A stretch of DNA of 64,000 nt, taken from the NCBI RefSeq assembly GCF_900109355.1, contig NZ_FOBF01000022.1, forward strand, positions 85,321 through 149,320. The letters run 5' to 3'. The position numbers and the translations under genes were made by a program. The notes beneath the pieces were generated by a model. It ran no database searches. It was not told where the DNA came from and saw only the letters and a program-made list of their open reading frames with translations. Below, piece by piece: positions 53,792 through 62,556 of the stretch (position 1 is the first letter of the stretch; the number at the start of each line of letters is the position of its first letter). This DNA is from Nonomuraea pusilla. GTDB taxonomy: Bacteria > Actinomycetota > Actinomycetes > Streptosporangiales > Streptosporangiaceae.

Positions 53792-53826
53792 CACCGCCAC
53801 GCCCTGACCGCCTGCGTCTGCCGCGT

Positions 53827-54876
53827 CTATGCGCCGAGTTCGATGACGACCTTGACGTCGTCGCCCCGCTCGAACGCGTCCGCCGCGTGCTCCAGCGGCA
53901 CCCGGCGGGTGATCAGCCGCTCCAGCCACCCGGAGTCGGCCTGCGCGAGGGCCCGCGCCGCCGCCGCGAAGTGCCGCAGGTTGGCGTTGACCGTCCCGAA
54001 CGTCACGTCGTTCTCCAGCACGATCTCCCTGTTGATCTGCCCGGCGTCCACGCGGTGGGTGCGCCCGCCCGGCGACAGCCCGGCCAGGCAGACGATGCCC
54101 GCGGGGGCGGTCGTGGTCATGGCCTCCAGGACGAGTGAGCCGGCCCCCGTGGCCTCGATGATGATGTCGGGCCTGTCCTTGGAGAACGGCTCCAGCGAGT
54201 CGCCCGCGTGGTAGGTCCCGCCCAGGGCGGTGACGAGCTCCGGCTTCAGTCCTTCGTCGGCCCGGTCGAGGACGTGCACCTCCAGCCCGCGCTGGCGGCC
54301 GAGCAGCGCGGCCAGCAGCCCGATCGGCCCGGCCCCTGTGACGAGCAGGCTGCGGGGCTCGAACCAGCCGCGCGACCCGATGTGCTCGATGTGCTCCCAC
54401 GCCTTGGCCACCACGGACGCGGGCTCGACCAGCACCCCGACGGACGCGAGCGCCGGGTCGAGCTTGACGGCGTAGCCGGTCTCGACGGTCCAGCGCTCGC
54501 TGCCGTAGCCGTCGAGCTCCTTGATGCCGCGTTCGGTGTAGCGGCCGTTGCGGCACATGTCGAACTCGCCGTGGGCGCAGGCCCGGCACGGTTCGGGGTC
54601 GGGCCGGCGTACGACGCCCACGACCAGGTCGCCGGGGGAGAAGCCGGAGCCGTCGGGGGCCTCCAGCACCCGGCCGAACGACTCGTGGCCGATGGTCATG
54701 CGTTCCCTGCCGGGCGGCGGCCAGCCGTACTCGCCGGCGGCGAGCTCCCTGTCGGTTCCGCAGATGCCCAGCGCGAGTCCCTGGACGAGCAGTTCGCCGG
54801 GTCCCGGCCGGGGGTCGGGCACCTCCTCCACGCCGAGGGTGCCCTCCGTGCACGGCACGAACGTGAGCGCGCGCAT
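53827..54876 (-). CDS. Zinc-dependent dehydrogenase, glucose 1-dehydrogenase-like
   Basis: A 349-residue medium-chain dehydrogenase. It has the catalytic-zinc ligands in LALGICGTDRELAAGEYG and IGHESFGRV, and a structural-zinc-like Cys cluster PEPCRACAHGEFDMC. The nucleotide site is VTGAGPIGLLAALL. The CGTDRE..GEYG motif is characteristic of archaeal-type glucose 1-dehydrogenases, so oxidation of glucose or a related aldose with NAD(P)+ is likely. It is divergent from icmF across about 105 bp that contain a 12-bp palindrome. Physiological substrate unproven. Confidence 0.85.
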   Translation of the reverse strand: MRALTFVPCTEGTLGVEEVPDPRPGPGELLVQGLALGICGTDRELAAGEYGWPPPGRERMTIGHESFGRVLEAPDGSGFSPGDLVVGVVRRPDPEPCRACAHGEFDMCRNGRYTERGIKELDGYGSERWTVETGYAVKLDPALASVGVLVEPASVVAKAWEHIEHIGSRGWFEPRSLLVTGAGPIGLLAALLGRQRGLEVHVLDRADEGLKPELVTALGGTYHAGDSLEPFSKDRPDIIIEATGAGSLVLEAMTTTAPAGIVCLAGLSPGGRTHRVDAGQINREIVLENDVTFGTVNANLRHFAAAARALAQADSGWLERLITRRVPLEHAADAFERGDDVKVVIELGA

Positions 54877-54929
54877 CGCCGCACCACCTCCTCGACACCC
54901 GCCCCTACCCTGACGGTGCCAGGAAATAG

Positions 54930-54945
54930 TAGGACGTCCTAGTAT
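54930..54945 (+). promoter_or_regulatory. 12-bp palindromic operator overlapping the icmF -10
   Basis: TAGGACGTCCTA (54930-54941) is a perfect palindrome. It overlaps a -10-like TAGTAT (54940-54945) about 36 bp before the icmF GTG. The form is that of a TetR-type operator for acyl-CoA metabolism genes; the cognate regulator is not in this window. Confidence 0.6.
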
Positions 54946-54981
54946 CTTGTGGAGAGGCCCCTCACGAAGGAGTGATCAGGC

Positions 54982-57900
54982 GTGCACGTTCCGGCCCACC
55001 CCGTCCGATTCGTGACCGCCGCGGCGTTGTTCGACGGTCATGACGCGGCGATCAACATCATGCGGCGCATTCTTCAGTCGCAGGGGGCCGAGGTGATCCA
55101 TCTCGGGCACAACCGCTCCGTCGACGAGATCGTCACGGCCGCCATCCAGGAGGACGTCCAGGGCGTCGCGATCAGCTCGTACCAGGGCGGACACGTCGAG
55201 TTCTTCAGCTACCTGGTGGAGCTGCTGCGGGAGCGCGGCGCCGGCCACGTCAAGGTGTACGGCGGCGGTGGCGGCGTGATCGTGCCGGAGGAGATCGAGC
55301 TGCTGCACTCCAGGGGGGTCCGCCGCATCTTCTCTCCCGAGGACGGCCAGCGGCTGGGGCTGCCCGGGATGATCAACAAGCTGATCGAGGACTGCGACGT
55401 CGAGCCGGGCGACCCGCCGTCCGTCGAGGCGGTCGTGTCGGGCGACCAGACGGCGCTGGCCCGCGCGATCACCCTCATCGAGTCGGACCGGGCTCCCGAG
55501 GAGCTGGTGGCGGGCCTGCGCGAGGCCGCGGCGCGCCGGGTCGCGCCCGTGCTCGGCATCACCGGCACCGGCGGCTCGGGCAAGTCGTCGCTGACGGACG
55601 AGCTGGTACGCAGGCTCCGGGTGGACAACGACGACAAGCTGCGCATCGCGATCGTCGCCATCGACCCCACCCGCAGGAGGGGCGGCGGCGCGCTGCTCGG
55701 CGACCGCATCAGGATGAACAGCCTCGGCGCCCAGACCTACTTCCGCTCCCTCGCCACGAGAGGCGCGCCCAACGAGGTGCCCGCCTGCGTCGACGACGTG
55801 ATCGTCGCCTGCCGGGCCGCCGGGTACGACCTGGTCGTGGTCGAGACGCCCGGCATCGGCCAGGGCGACGCCGGGATCGTGGACCACGTGGACGTCCCGA
55901 TCTACGTGATGACGCCCGAGTTCGGCGCGGCCTCGCAGCTTGAGAAGATCGACATGCTCGACTTCGCCGAGGCCGTCGTGATCAACAAGTTCGAGCGCCG
56001 CGGCGCCGAGGACGCGCTGCGCGACGTGCGCCGCCAGCTCGTGCGCAACCGGGCCGCGTTCGGCGTCTCGCCGGACGACATGCCGGTGTTCGGCACCATC
56101 GCCTCCCGCTACAACGACGCCGGCGTGACCGCCCTCTACCAGCACCTCAAGGGGCAGCTCGTGGAGAAGGGCATGCCCGCGGGCCCCGGCCTGCTGCAGA
56201 AGGTCGAGGGCCGCACGTCCAAGGTGTCGGCCGCGATCGTGCCGTCGGCCAGGTCGCGGTACCTGGCGGAGATCGCCGAGACGGTCCGCGCCTACCACGG
56301 GGAGACGCTCGCCCAGGCCGAGGTGGCGCGGCGCAGGCAGCAGCTCGCCGCCGTGCGCGCCCTGCTCGACGGCCCGGACGCCCGGCTGGACGAGCTGGCC
56401 GGCCGCGCGGAGAGCGAGCTGAGCGACGAGAGCCGCGCGCTGCTCGACGCCTGGCCGAAGCTCAAGGAGCAGTACTCCGCCGACGAGCTGGTCGTGAAGG
56501 TGCGCGACAGGGAGATCCACACGCCGCTGTGGCGCGACACCCTGTCGGGCAACCGGGTGCCGCGCGTGGCGCTGCCCCGCTACAGCGACCACGGCGACCT
56601 GCTGCGCTTCCTGCGCTCGGAGAACCTGCCCGGCCGTTTCCCGTTCACGGCGGGCGTGTTCCCGTTCAAGCGCGACGACGAGGACCCGACGCGGATGTTC
56701 GCGGGAGAGGGCGACCCGTTCCGCACGAACAGGCGTTTCAAGCTGCTGTCGGAGGGCCAGCCGGCGACCCGCCTGTCCACCGCGTTCGACTCGGTCACGC
56801 TGTACGGCCACGACCCCGACCCGCGCCCCGACATCTACGGCAAGGTCGGCACCTCGGGCGTCTCCATCGCCACGCTCGACGACATGAAGGTGCTCTACGA
56901 CGGCTTCGACCTGACGGCGCCGAACACGTCGGTGTCGATGACCATCAACGGCCCGGCGCCCACCATCCTGGCCTTCTTCCTCAACACGGCGATCGACCAG
57001 GCCATGGACCGCTTCCGCGCCGAGCACGGCCGCGAGCCCGGTGAGGACGAGGCCCGCGAGCTGCGCGCCCGCACGCTGGCCACCGTGAGGGGCACCGTCC
57101 AGGCCGACATCCTGAAGGAGGATCAGGGGCAGAACACCTGCATCTTCTCCACCGAGTTCTCGCTGCGGATGATGGCCGACATCCAGGAGTGGTTCATCCG
57201 CAACGGCGTGCGCAACTTCTACTCGGTGTCGATCTCCGGCTACCACATCGCCGAGGCCGGGGCGAACCCCATCAGCCAGCTCGCCTTCACCCTCGCCAAC
57301 GGCTTCACCTACGTGGAGGCGTACCTGGCGCGCGGCATGGACGTCGACGACTTCGCGCCGAACCTGTCGTTCTTCTTCTCCAACGGCATGGACCCCGAGT
57401 ACAGCGTGCTCGGCCGGGTGGCCCGCCGCATCTGGGCGGTGGCGATGCGCGAACGGTACGGCGCGGCGGAGCGGGCGCAGAAGCTGAAGTACCACATCCA
57501 GACCTCCGGCAGGTCGCTGCACGCGCAGGAGATGGACTTCAACGACATCCGCACCACCCTGCAGGCGCTGATCGCCATCTACGACAACTGCAACAGCCTG
57601 CACACCAACGCCTACGACGAGGCCGTGACGACGCCGTCGGCGGAGTCGGTGCGCAGGGCGATGGCGATCCAGCTCATCATCAACCGCGAATGGGGCCTGG
57701 CGAGGAACGAGAACCCGCTGCAGGGCTCGTTCATCATCGACGAGCTGACCGACCTGGTCGAGGAGGCGGTGCTGAGCGAGTTCGAACGGCTCTCGGACCG
57801 GGGCGGCGTGCTGGGCGCGATGGAGACGGGCTACCAGCGCGGCAAGATCCAGGACGAGTCGATGCTGTACGAGACCCGCAAGCACGACGGGTCGCTGCCC

Positions 57901-58191
57901 ATCGTCGGCGTCAACACCTTCCGCAACCCGCGCGGCGAGGAGCACCAGCCGGGCAAGCTGGAACTGGCCAGGGGCACCGAGGAGGAGAAGCGCTCGCAGC
58001 TCGACCGGCTGCGCGCCTTCCACGAGCGCAACAGGGCGGAGGCGCCCGCGCAGCTGTCCAGGCTGCGCGAGGCGGCGATGTCGCAGGGCAACGCGTTCGA
58101 GGTGCTGATGGAGGCGGCGCGGGTGTGCTCGCTGGGGCAGATCACCGAGGCCCTGTTCGAGGCGGGCGGCCAGTACCGGCGCAACGTCTAG
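54982..58191 (+). CDS. icmF: Fused isobutyryl-CoA mutase IcmF
   Basis: A 1069-residue adenosylcobalamin enzyme interconverting isobutyryl-CoA and n-butyryl-CoA. Domain order is diagnostic: B12-binding domain first (about 8-140, with LFDGHDAAIN carrying the cobalt-ligating His), then a MeaB-like G-protein chaperone (P-loop GTGGSGKSS about 194-202, VVETPGIGQGDAG, NKFERRGAEDAL), then the mutase barrel (about 520-1069: FYSVSISGYHIAEAGANPISQ, TSGRSLHAQEMDFNDIRTTLQAL). It provides its own GTP-driven cofactor-loading chaperone. The GTG start has AAGGAG 10 bp upstream. Likely used in valine/butyrate carbon exchange and polyketide precursor supply. Confidence 0.95.
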   Translation: MHVPAHPVRFVTAAALFDGHDAAINIMRRILQSQGAEVIHLGHNRSVDEIVTAAIQEDVQGVAISSYQGGHVEFFSYLVELLRERGAGHVKVYGGGGGVIVPEEIELLHSRGVRRIFSPEDGQRLGLPGMINKLIEDCDVEPGDPPSVEAVVSGDQTALARAITLIESDRAPEELVAGLREAAARRVAPVLGITGTGGSGKSSLTDELVRRLRVDNDDKLRIAIVAIDPTRRRGGGALLGDRIRMNSLGAQTYFRSLATRGAPNEVPACVDDVIVACRAAGYDLVVVETPGIGQGDAGIVDHVDVPIYVMTPEFGAASQLEKIDMLDFAEAVVINKFERRGAEDALRDVRRQLVRNRAAFGVSPDDMPVFGTIASRYNDAGVTALYQHLKGQLVEKGMPAGPGLLQKVEGRTSKVSAAIVPSARSRYLAEIAETVRAYHGETLAQAEVARRRQQLAAVRALLDGPDARLDELAGRAESELSDESRALLDAWPKLKEQYSADELVVKVRDREIHTPLWRDTLSGNRVPRVALPRYSDHGDLLRFLRSENLPGRFPFTAGVFPFKRDDEDPTRMFAGEGDPFRTNRRFKLLSEGQPATRLSTAFDSVTLYGHDPDPRPDIYGKVGTSGVSIATLDDMKVLYDGFDLTAPNTSVSMTINGPAPTILAFFLNTAIDQAMDRFRAEHGREPGEDEARELRARTLATVRGTVQADILKEDQGQNTCIFSTEFSLRMMADIQEWFIRNGVRNFYSVSISGYHIAEAGANPISQLAFTLANGFTYVEAYLARGMDVDDFAPNLSFFFSNGMDPEYSVLGRVARRIWAVAMRERYGAAERAQKLKYHIQTSGRSLHAQEMDFNDIRTTLQALIAIYDNCNSLHTNAYDEAVTTPSAESVRRAMAIQLIINREWGLARNENPLQGSFIIDELTDLVEEAVLSEFERLSDRGGVLGAMETGYQRGKIQDESMLYETRKHDGSLPIVGVNTFRNPRGEEHQPGKLELARGTEEEKRSQLDRLRAFHERNRAEAPAQLSRLREAAMSQGNAFEVLMEAARVCSLGQITEALFEAGGQYRRNV

Positions 58192-58302
58192 CGGCAGCGT
58201 CCGACGGCGCCGTCCAGCGGCGCCGTCTGGCGGCGTCTGGCGGCGACGGCGGCGGCGCTAGGATCGCGACTCGGGGATCAACGACTCATCCAGGAGGCCT
58301 CA

Positions 58303-58803
58303 ATGTCCGACGTCACCTTCAAGGGCAACCCGATCACGGTGGGCGGCACCTTCCCGAAGCCGGGCGACACCGCTCCCGCCTTCCGTCTGGTGGCCACCGA
58401 CCTGTCCGAGCGCACCCTGGCCGACTTCGCGGGCAAGACCACGGTGCTGAACATCTTCCCGAGCGTCGACACGGGCGTGTGCGCGGCGTCGGTGCGCCGG
58501 TTCAACCAGGTGGCCTCCGAGCACCCCGACGTGGCCGTGCTCTGCGTCTCCGCCGACCTGCCGTTCGCCCAGAACCGGTTCTGCGGCGCCGAGGGCCTGG
58601 CGAACGTGACGATGCTTTCGCTCATGCGGGGCCGTGAGTTCCTGCAGGACTACGGCGTCGCGCAGGAGTCCGGGCCGCTCGCCGGCCTGGCCGCCCGCGC
58701 GGTCGTCGTGGTCAGCGGCGAGGGCGAGGTCGTCTACTCCGAGCTGGTGCCGGAGATCACGCAGGAGCCCGACTACGAGGGCGCGCTCGCGGCGCTCAAG
58801 TAG
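58303..58803 (+). CDS. tpx: Thiol peroxidase Tpx
   Basis: A 166-residue atypical 2-Cys peroxiredoxin. The peroxidatic Cys60 lies in PSVDTGVCA and the resolving Cys94 in AQNRFCGAEG; the N-terminal VTFKGNPITVGGTFPKPGDTAPAF is typical. It reduces hydroperoxides with thioredoxin in the cytoplasm. Its last 31 bp overlap the 3' end of the convergent LLM oxidoreductase gene. Confidence 0.95.
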   Translation: MSDVTFKGNPITVGGTFPKPGDTAPAFRLVATDLSERTLADFAGKTTVLNIFPSVDTGVCAASVRRFNQVASEHPDVAVLCVSADLPFAQNRFCGAEGLANVTMLSLMRGREFLQDYGVAQESGPLAGLAARAVVVVSGEGEVVYSELVPEITQEPDYEGALAALK

Positions 58804-59687
58804 GCGCGGAACTCCCCGGCCAGCTCCATCAGGTGCCGGTCGTCGGCGGCGGTGTGCTGGAGGTCCAGGATGAGCTCGTGGGCCCCGGCCTCCGCCGCCG
58901 CCAGCAGGTGGTCGCCGATCTGGGCGACGGTGCCGCTCCTCGGCGGCGTCGCGTCCCGGGTGGTGATCTCGGGGTTGGCGCGCAGCACCATCCGCAGCGC
59001 GTCCGGGTCGCGTCCGGCCCGTTCCGCGCTCTCGCGCACGGTGTCCCACATCGAGGTGAGCATCGGGATCGGCAGGGTGGCGGTCAGCCAGCCGTCGGCC
59101 CTGCGGCCGATCCTGCGCAGCGCGGCGGGGCCGAAGCCGGCCAGGTAGAGCGGCGGGCGCACCGCCGGCTTGGGCTCGATGTGGCTGGGCGCGATCGTCC
59201 AGTGCTCGTCCGCGTACTCCACTGGGTCGGTGGTCCAGATCGCCTCCAGCGCGTCCAGGGTCGCCTCGTAGCGCCTGGCCCGGCCCTCCCAGGGCACGCC
59301 GGCGGCGGCGTACTCGTCGGACGACCAGCCGAGGCCGAGGCCGGCGCACAGCCGCCCGCCGCTCAGGTGGTCGATCGTGGTGAGCGAGCGGGCCAGCACC
59401 ACGGGCGGGTACCAGCAGGCGTTCAGCGCGCTCGTGCCGAGCCGTACGCGGGTGGTGGCCGACGCGGCCACGGCGAGCACCGCGAACGGGTCGAGGAAGA
59501 CCCGGTGGGCGGGCGGTATGGCGCCGTCGCCGCCCGGGTAGCGGTCCTTCGGCCGCAGCGGGGTCAGCAGCCGGTCGCCCGCCCAGAGCGACGCGTACCC
59601 CTGAGCCTCGGCCTCGCGTGCGACGCGCAGCACGCTGTCCAGCGTGGCGAACCTGCCGTACTGCGGCACCGCCAGCCCGATCTCCAT
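58773..59687 (-). CDS. LLM-class F420-dependent oxidoreductase
   Basis: A 304-residue luciferase-like monooxygenase of the F420 (TIGR03619-like) type. It opens MEIGLAVPQYGRFATLDSVLRVAREAEAQGYASLWAGDRL and has RVRLGTSALNACWYPPVVLARSLTTIDHLSGGRLCAGLGLGW, the standard cofactor-binding region, plus HIEPKP and the C-terminal LILDLQHT. The substrate is unknown. It is convergent with tpx with a 31-bp overlap and follows the DUF574 methyltransferase on the same strand; a 14-bp duplication lies at the junction. Confidence 0.88.
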   Translation of the reverse strand: MEIGLAVPQYGRFATLDSVLRVAREAEAQGYASLWAGDRLLTPLRPKDRYPGGDGAIPPAHRVFLDPFAVLAVAASATTRVRLGTSALNACWYPPVVLARSLTTIDHLSGGRLCAGLGLGWSSDEYAAAGVPWEGRARRYEATLDALEAIWTTDPVEYADEHWTIAPSHIEPKPAVRPPLYLAGFGPAALRRIGRRADGWLTATLPIPMLTSMWDTVRESAERAGRDPDALRMVLRANPEITTRDATPPRSGTVAQIGDHLLAAAEAGAHELILDLQHTAADDRHLMELAGEFRAYLSAASAPS

Positions 59688-59714
59688 GCCTAGTTCTTCC
59701 TGCCTAGTTCTTCC
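59687..59714. repeat. 14-bp tandem duplication at a gene junction
   Basis: tgcctagttcttcc occurs twice head to tail (59687-59700, 59701-59714). One copy carries the stop codon and last residues (RKN) of the methyltransferase; the other lies in the gap and touches the LLM start. The second, silent stop is a sign of recent slippage. Confidence 0.85.
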
Positions 59715-60507
59715 TGCCGACGCCGCACAGGATGAGCGACGACTCCGGGCGGTCGATGAAGTCGATCGTGTCGGCCTGGTCGGGACGCCATTCGGGCAGC
59801 CAGACCAGCCCGGGGGCGACCAGCTCGAACCCCTCGAACAGCTCGCGGATCCGGTCCCTGCCGCGCAGCGCCAGGGGCGAGGTGGAGCGCCTGTAGACCT
59901 CGGTGCCGCGGTCCACCGCCTCGGGACGGGCGTCGCTGGTGCCGTGCGACAGCACCAGGTAGCTGCCGGGCGCCATGGCCGCGCGCAGGGTGGCGATGAT
60001 CTCGTCCGGCCGGTCCGACTCCTCGATGAAGTGCAGGATGGCGACGAGCAGGACGCCGACGGGACGGCTGAAGTCCAGCAGCCCCAGCACGTCCGGGTTC
60101 TTGAGTATCTCCTCGGGCCGGCGCAGGTCCCCCTCGATGACGGCGGTGTCGCCCCTGCCCGTCAGCAGCGCCCTGGCGTGCACCAGGACGACCGGGTCGC
60201 GGTCGACGTACACGACCTTGGAGCCCGGCGCGACCTCGCCGGCCACCTCGTGCACGTTGCCCTGGGTGGGCAGGCCGGTGCCGATGTCGAGGAACTGGGT
60301 GATGCCCTGGGCGGCGAGGAAGCGGACGGCCCTGCCGAGGAACGCCCGGTTGGCCCGCGCGGCGGCGCGCAGCTCGGGCGCCACTTCCAGGATCTTCTCG
60401 GCGGCGGCGCGGTCGGCGGGGAAGTGGTCCTTGCCACCGAGGTAGTAGTCGTAGAGCCGGGCCACGTTCGGGGTGTTGGGATCGAAATCCGGCGACTCTT
60501 GTTCCAC
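59704..60507 (-). CDS. SAM-dependent methyltransferase, DUF574 (Methyltransf_19)
   Basis: A 267-residue Rossmann methyltransferase of the actinobacterial DUF574 family. Signature segments are TPNVARLYDYYLGGKDHFPADR (about 11-32), FLDIGTGLPTQGNVHEVA (motif I, about 72-89), VVYVDRDPVVLVHA, and the ending LILCGVGRKN. Many copies occur in actinomycete genomes, often beside DUF397/XRE pairs; none is seen here. The substrate is unknown. The start codon is GTG 60507. Confidence 0.88.
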   Translation of the reverse strand: MEQESPDFDPNTPNVARLYDYYLGGKDHFPADRAAAEKILEVAPELRAAARANRAFLGRAVRFLAAQGITQFLDIGTGLPTQGNVHEVAGEVAPGSKVVYVDRDPVVLVHARALLTGRGDTAVIEGDLRRPEEILKNPDVLGLLDFSRPVGVLLVAILHFIEESDRPDEIIATLRAAMAPGSYLVLSHGTSDARPEAVDRGTEVYRRSTSPLALRGRDRIRELFEGFELVAPGLVWLPEWRPDQADTIDFIDRPESSLILCGVGRKN

Positions 60508-60638
60508 CCGTGAATCCCCCGATCAAGAGGCTTAACGATCTTTATGGGCGATTCTACGGAGAGTTTCCGAGATCTGTGGGCCCAAATTCCGGGCATGTCG
60601 CCCGCCCGCGTCCACGGGGCGGGCCCTAGGCTGCCGTT

Positions 60639-61409
60639 GTGCCTGCCGACCCCATCATGACCGACGACACCGGGGCGCCGGTGCCGGTGCCCGAGACGGT
60701 GCGGCGCGTGGTGTCGCTGGTGCCGTCGCTGACCGAGTCGGTGGCCGCCACCGTGCCGGGCGCGCTCGTCGGCGCCACCGACTGGTGCACCCACCCGCAC
60801 GACCTCGACGTCGCCAGGGTGCGCGGCACCAAGAACCCCGACCTCGACGCGGTCAGGCGGCTGCGGCCCGACGTCGTGCTCGCCAACGCCGAGGAGAACC
60901 GCGCCCCCGACATCGAGGCGCTGCGCGAGGCGGGCGTGCCGGTCTGGGTCACCAGGATCGAGACGCTGCGCCAGGCGTTCACCTCGCTCGACCGCCTGCT
61001 CCGCGTGGCCTGCCGCGCGCCCCGCCCGTCCTGGCTGGACGCCGCCGAGGCGGCCTGGCGCGAGCCCGAGACGGGCCCACGCAGGACGGCCGTCATCCCG
61101 ATCTGGCGCCGCCCCTGGATGGTGGTCGGCCGCGACACCTTCACCGGCGACGTCCTGCGGCACCTCGGCATCGACAACCTCTACGCCTCGCACCCCGAGC
61201 GCTACCCGAAGATCCCCCTCGGCGAGCTGGCCGCGCGCCGCCCCGACCTCGTCGTGCTCCCCGACGAGCCGTACGCGTTCTCCGAGGACGACGGCCCCGA
61301 GTCGTTCCCCGGCCTGACCTGCGTGCCGGTCAGCGGACGCCTCCTCACCTGGTACGGCCCGTCGCTGGCCGCCGCGCGCGCCGAACTGGGGGAGCGGCTG
61401 GGCCGCTGA
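60639..61409 (+). CDS. Helical-backbone metal receptor (BtuF-like), no export signal
   Basis: A 256-residue protein with the BtuF/FecB-like fold: RRVVSLVPSLTESVAATVPGALVGATDWCTHP (about 21-52), VRRLRPDVVLANAEENRAPDIEALREAGVPVWVTRI, and GELAARRPDLVVLPDEPYAFSEDD. Unlike real ABC binding proteins it has no signal peptide or lipobox from either start (GTG 60639 or ATG 60657), so it should be cytoplasmic. A known stand-alone cobalamin- or corrinoid-binding subclass shares this form. Function is uncertain. It ends 1 bp before the convergent ROK gene. Confidence 0.78.
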   Translation: MPADPIMTDDTGAPVPVPETVRRVVSLVPSLTESVAATVPGALVGATDWCTHPHDLDVARVRGTKNPDLDAVRRLRPDVVLANAEENRAPDIEALREAGVPVWVTRIETLRQAFTSLDRLLRVACRAPRPSWLDAAEAAWREPETGPRRTAVIPIWRRPWMVVGRDTFTGDVLRHLGIDNLYASHPERYPKIPLGELAARRPDLVVLPDEPYAFSEDDGPESFPGLTCVPVSGRLLTWYGPSLAAARAELGERLGR

Positions 61410-61410
61410 G

Positions 61411-62553
61411 TCAGCCGCCCGCCAGCGCCGCGTCCACCGCGCCGGGGGAGAGCACCTGCCGCGTGACCAGCACCGCCATGCCCACGACGCCCGCCCGGTC
61501 CCCTGCGGAGCCGGTGACGATCTCCAGGTTGCGGGTCGTGCAGGGGAGGCTGAGCCGGTGGACGCTCTCCCTGATGCCCGTCAGGTAGTGCTCCCGCGTC
61601 TCCGCCATGTCGCCCGCCAGCACGAGCACGCCCGGGTTGAGCAGGCTGACGGCCGTCGCGAGGACGACGCCCAGGGCGCGGCCCGCCTCCCGCGTGAGCG
61701 CGATCGCGGCCGGGTCGCCCGCCCGCACCAGGCGGACGACGTCCCTGCTGCCCGGCACGCCCAGCTGGCCGGCCAGCGCACTGCCGCTCGCCAGTGAGGC
61801 GACGCAGCCGCGCGAGCCGCAGGTGCACACGCGGCCTTCACCCTCGCCCAGCCGGACGTGGCCGAGGTCGCCGGCCGCCGCCTCCGCCCCCCGGTAGACC
61901 CGGCCGTCGAGCAGGATGCCGGTGCCGATGCCGGTCGAGACCTTGACGAGGACGAGGGAGGACGTGGACCGCCAGGACGTCCACCACTCGCCCACGGCCA
62001 TCGCGTCGGCGTCGTTCTCCACCAGGATCGGCACGTCGTACGCGGCGCCGAGGACCTGGCGCACCGGGTGACCGTCCCAGCCGGGCATGAGGAACGACCT
62101 GGTCACGCGGCCGGTGTCCGGGTCGACGGAGCCGGGGACGTCCACGCCCACGCCGCACACCTCGGCCCCGGACCGCCCGCTCGCGGCGAGCAGCCGCCCG
62201 AACGCCTCCGTCACCCACGTCAGCACCGCCTGCGGCCCCCGGTCGATGCGCAGCTCCGCGTGCTCCTCGGCCAGCGGCCTGGCCGCCAGGTCGGTCAGCG
62301 CCACGCGGGCGTGCCCGGCCCCGAGGTCGGCCACCAGCAGGAGCCGGTTGCCGGCGGCCACCTCCAGCACGGCCGGGGGCCGCCCGCCTCCCGACGCCCC
62401 GACGCCGTGCTCGCGCACGTACCCGGCCCCGATGAGCCGGTCCAGCCGCTCGGTGACGGTGGACCGGCTCAGGCCGGTGCGCTCCATGAGCTCCTTGCGG
62501 GTGCGGCAGGAGCCGTCGCGGATGAGCTGGAGCACCTGGCCCGCCGTCAGCAT
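61411..62553 (-). CDS. ROK-family transcriptional regulator
   Basis: A 380-residue regulator. The N-terminal winged HTH (about 10-60) contains TRKELMERTGLSRSTVTERLDRLIGAGYV. The ROK domain has LVADLGAGHARVALTDL (ATP/sugar motif), VENDADAMAVGEW and the zinc-binding cluster VCTCGSRGCVASLASG. It lies 3 bp from the permease gene upstream on the same strand, so it is the last known gene of a sugar-uptake operon and probably regulates it in response to the sugar. Confidence 0.88.
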   Translation of the reverse strand: MLTAGQVLQLIRDGSCRTRKELMERTGLSRSTVTERLDRLIGAGYVREHGVGASGGGRPPAVLEVAAGNRLLLVADLGAGHARVALTDLAARPLAEEHAELRIDRGPQAVLTWVTEAFGRLLAASGRSGAEVCGVGVDVPGSVDPDTGRVTRSFLMPGWDGHPVRQVLGAAYDVPILVENDADAMAVGEWWTSWRSTSSLVLVKVSTGIGTGILLDGRVYRGAEAAAGDLGHVRLGEGEGRVCTCGSRGCVASLASGSALAGQLGVPGSRDVVRLVRAGDPAAIALTREAGRALGVVLATAVSLLNPGVLVLAGDMAETREHYLTGIRESVHRLSLPCTTRNLEIVTGSAGDRAGVVGMAVLVTRQVLSPGAVDAALAGG

Positions 62554-62556
62554 CGG

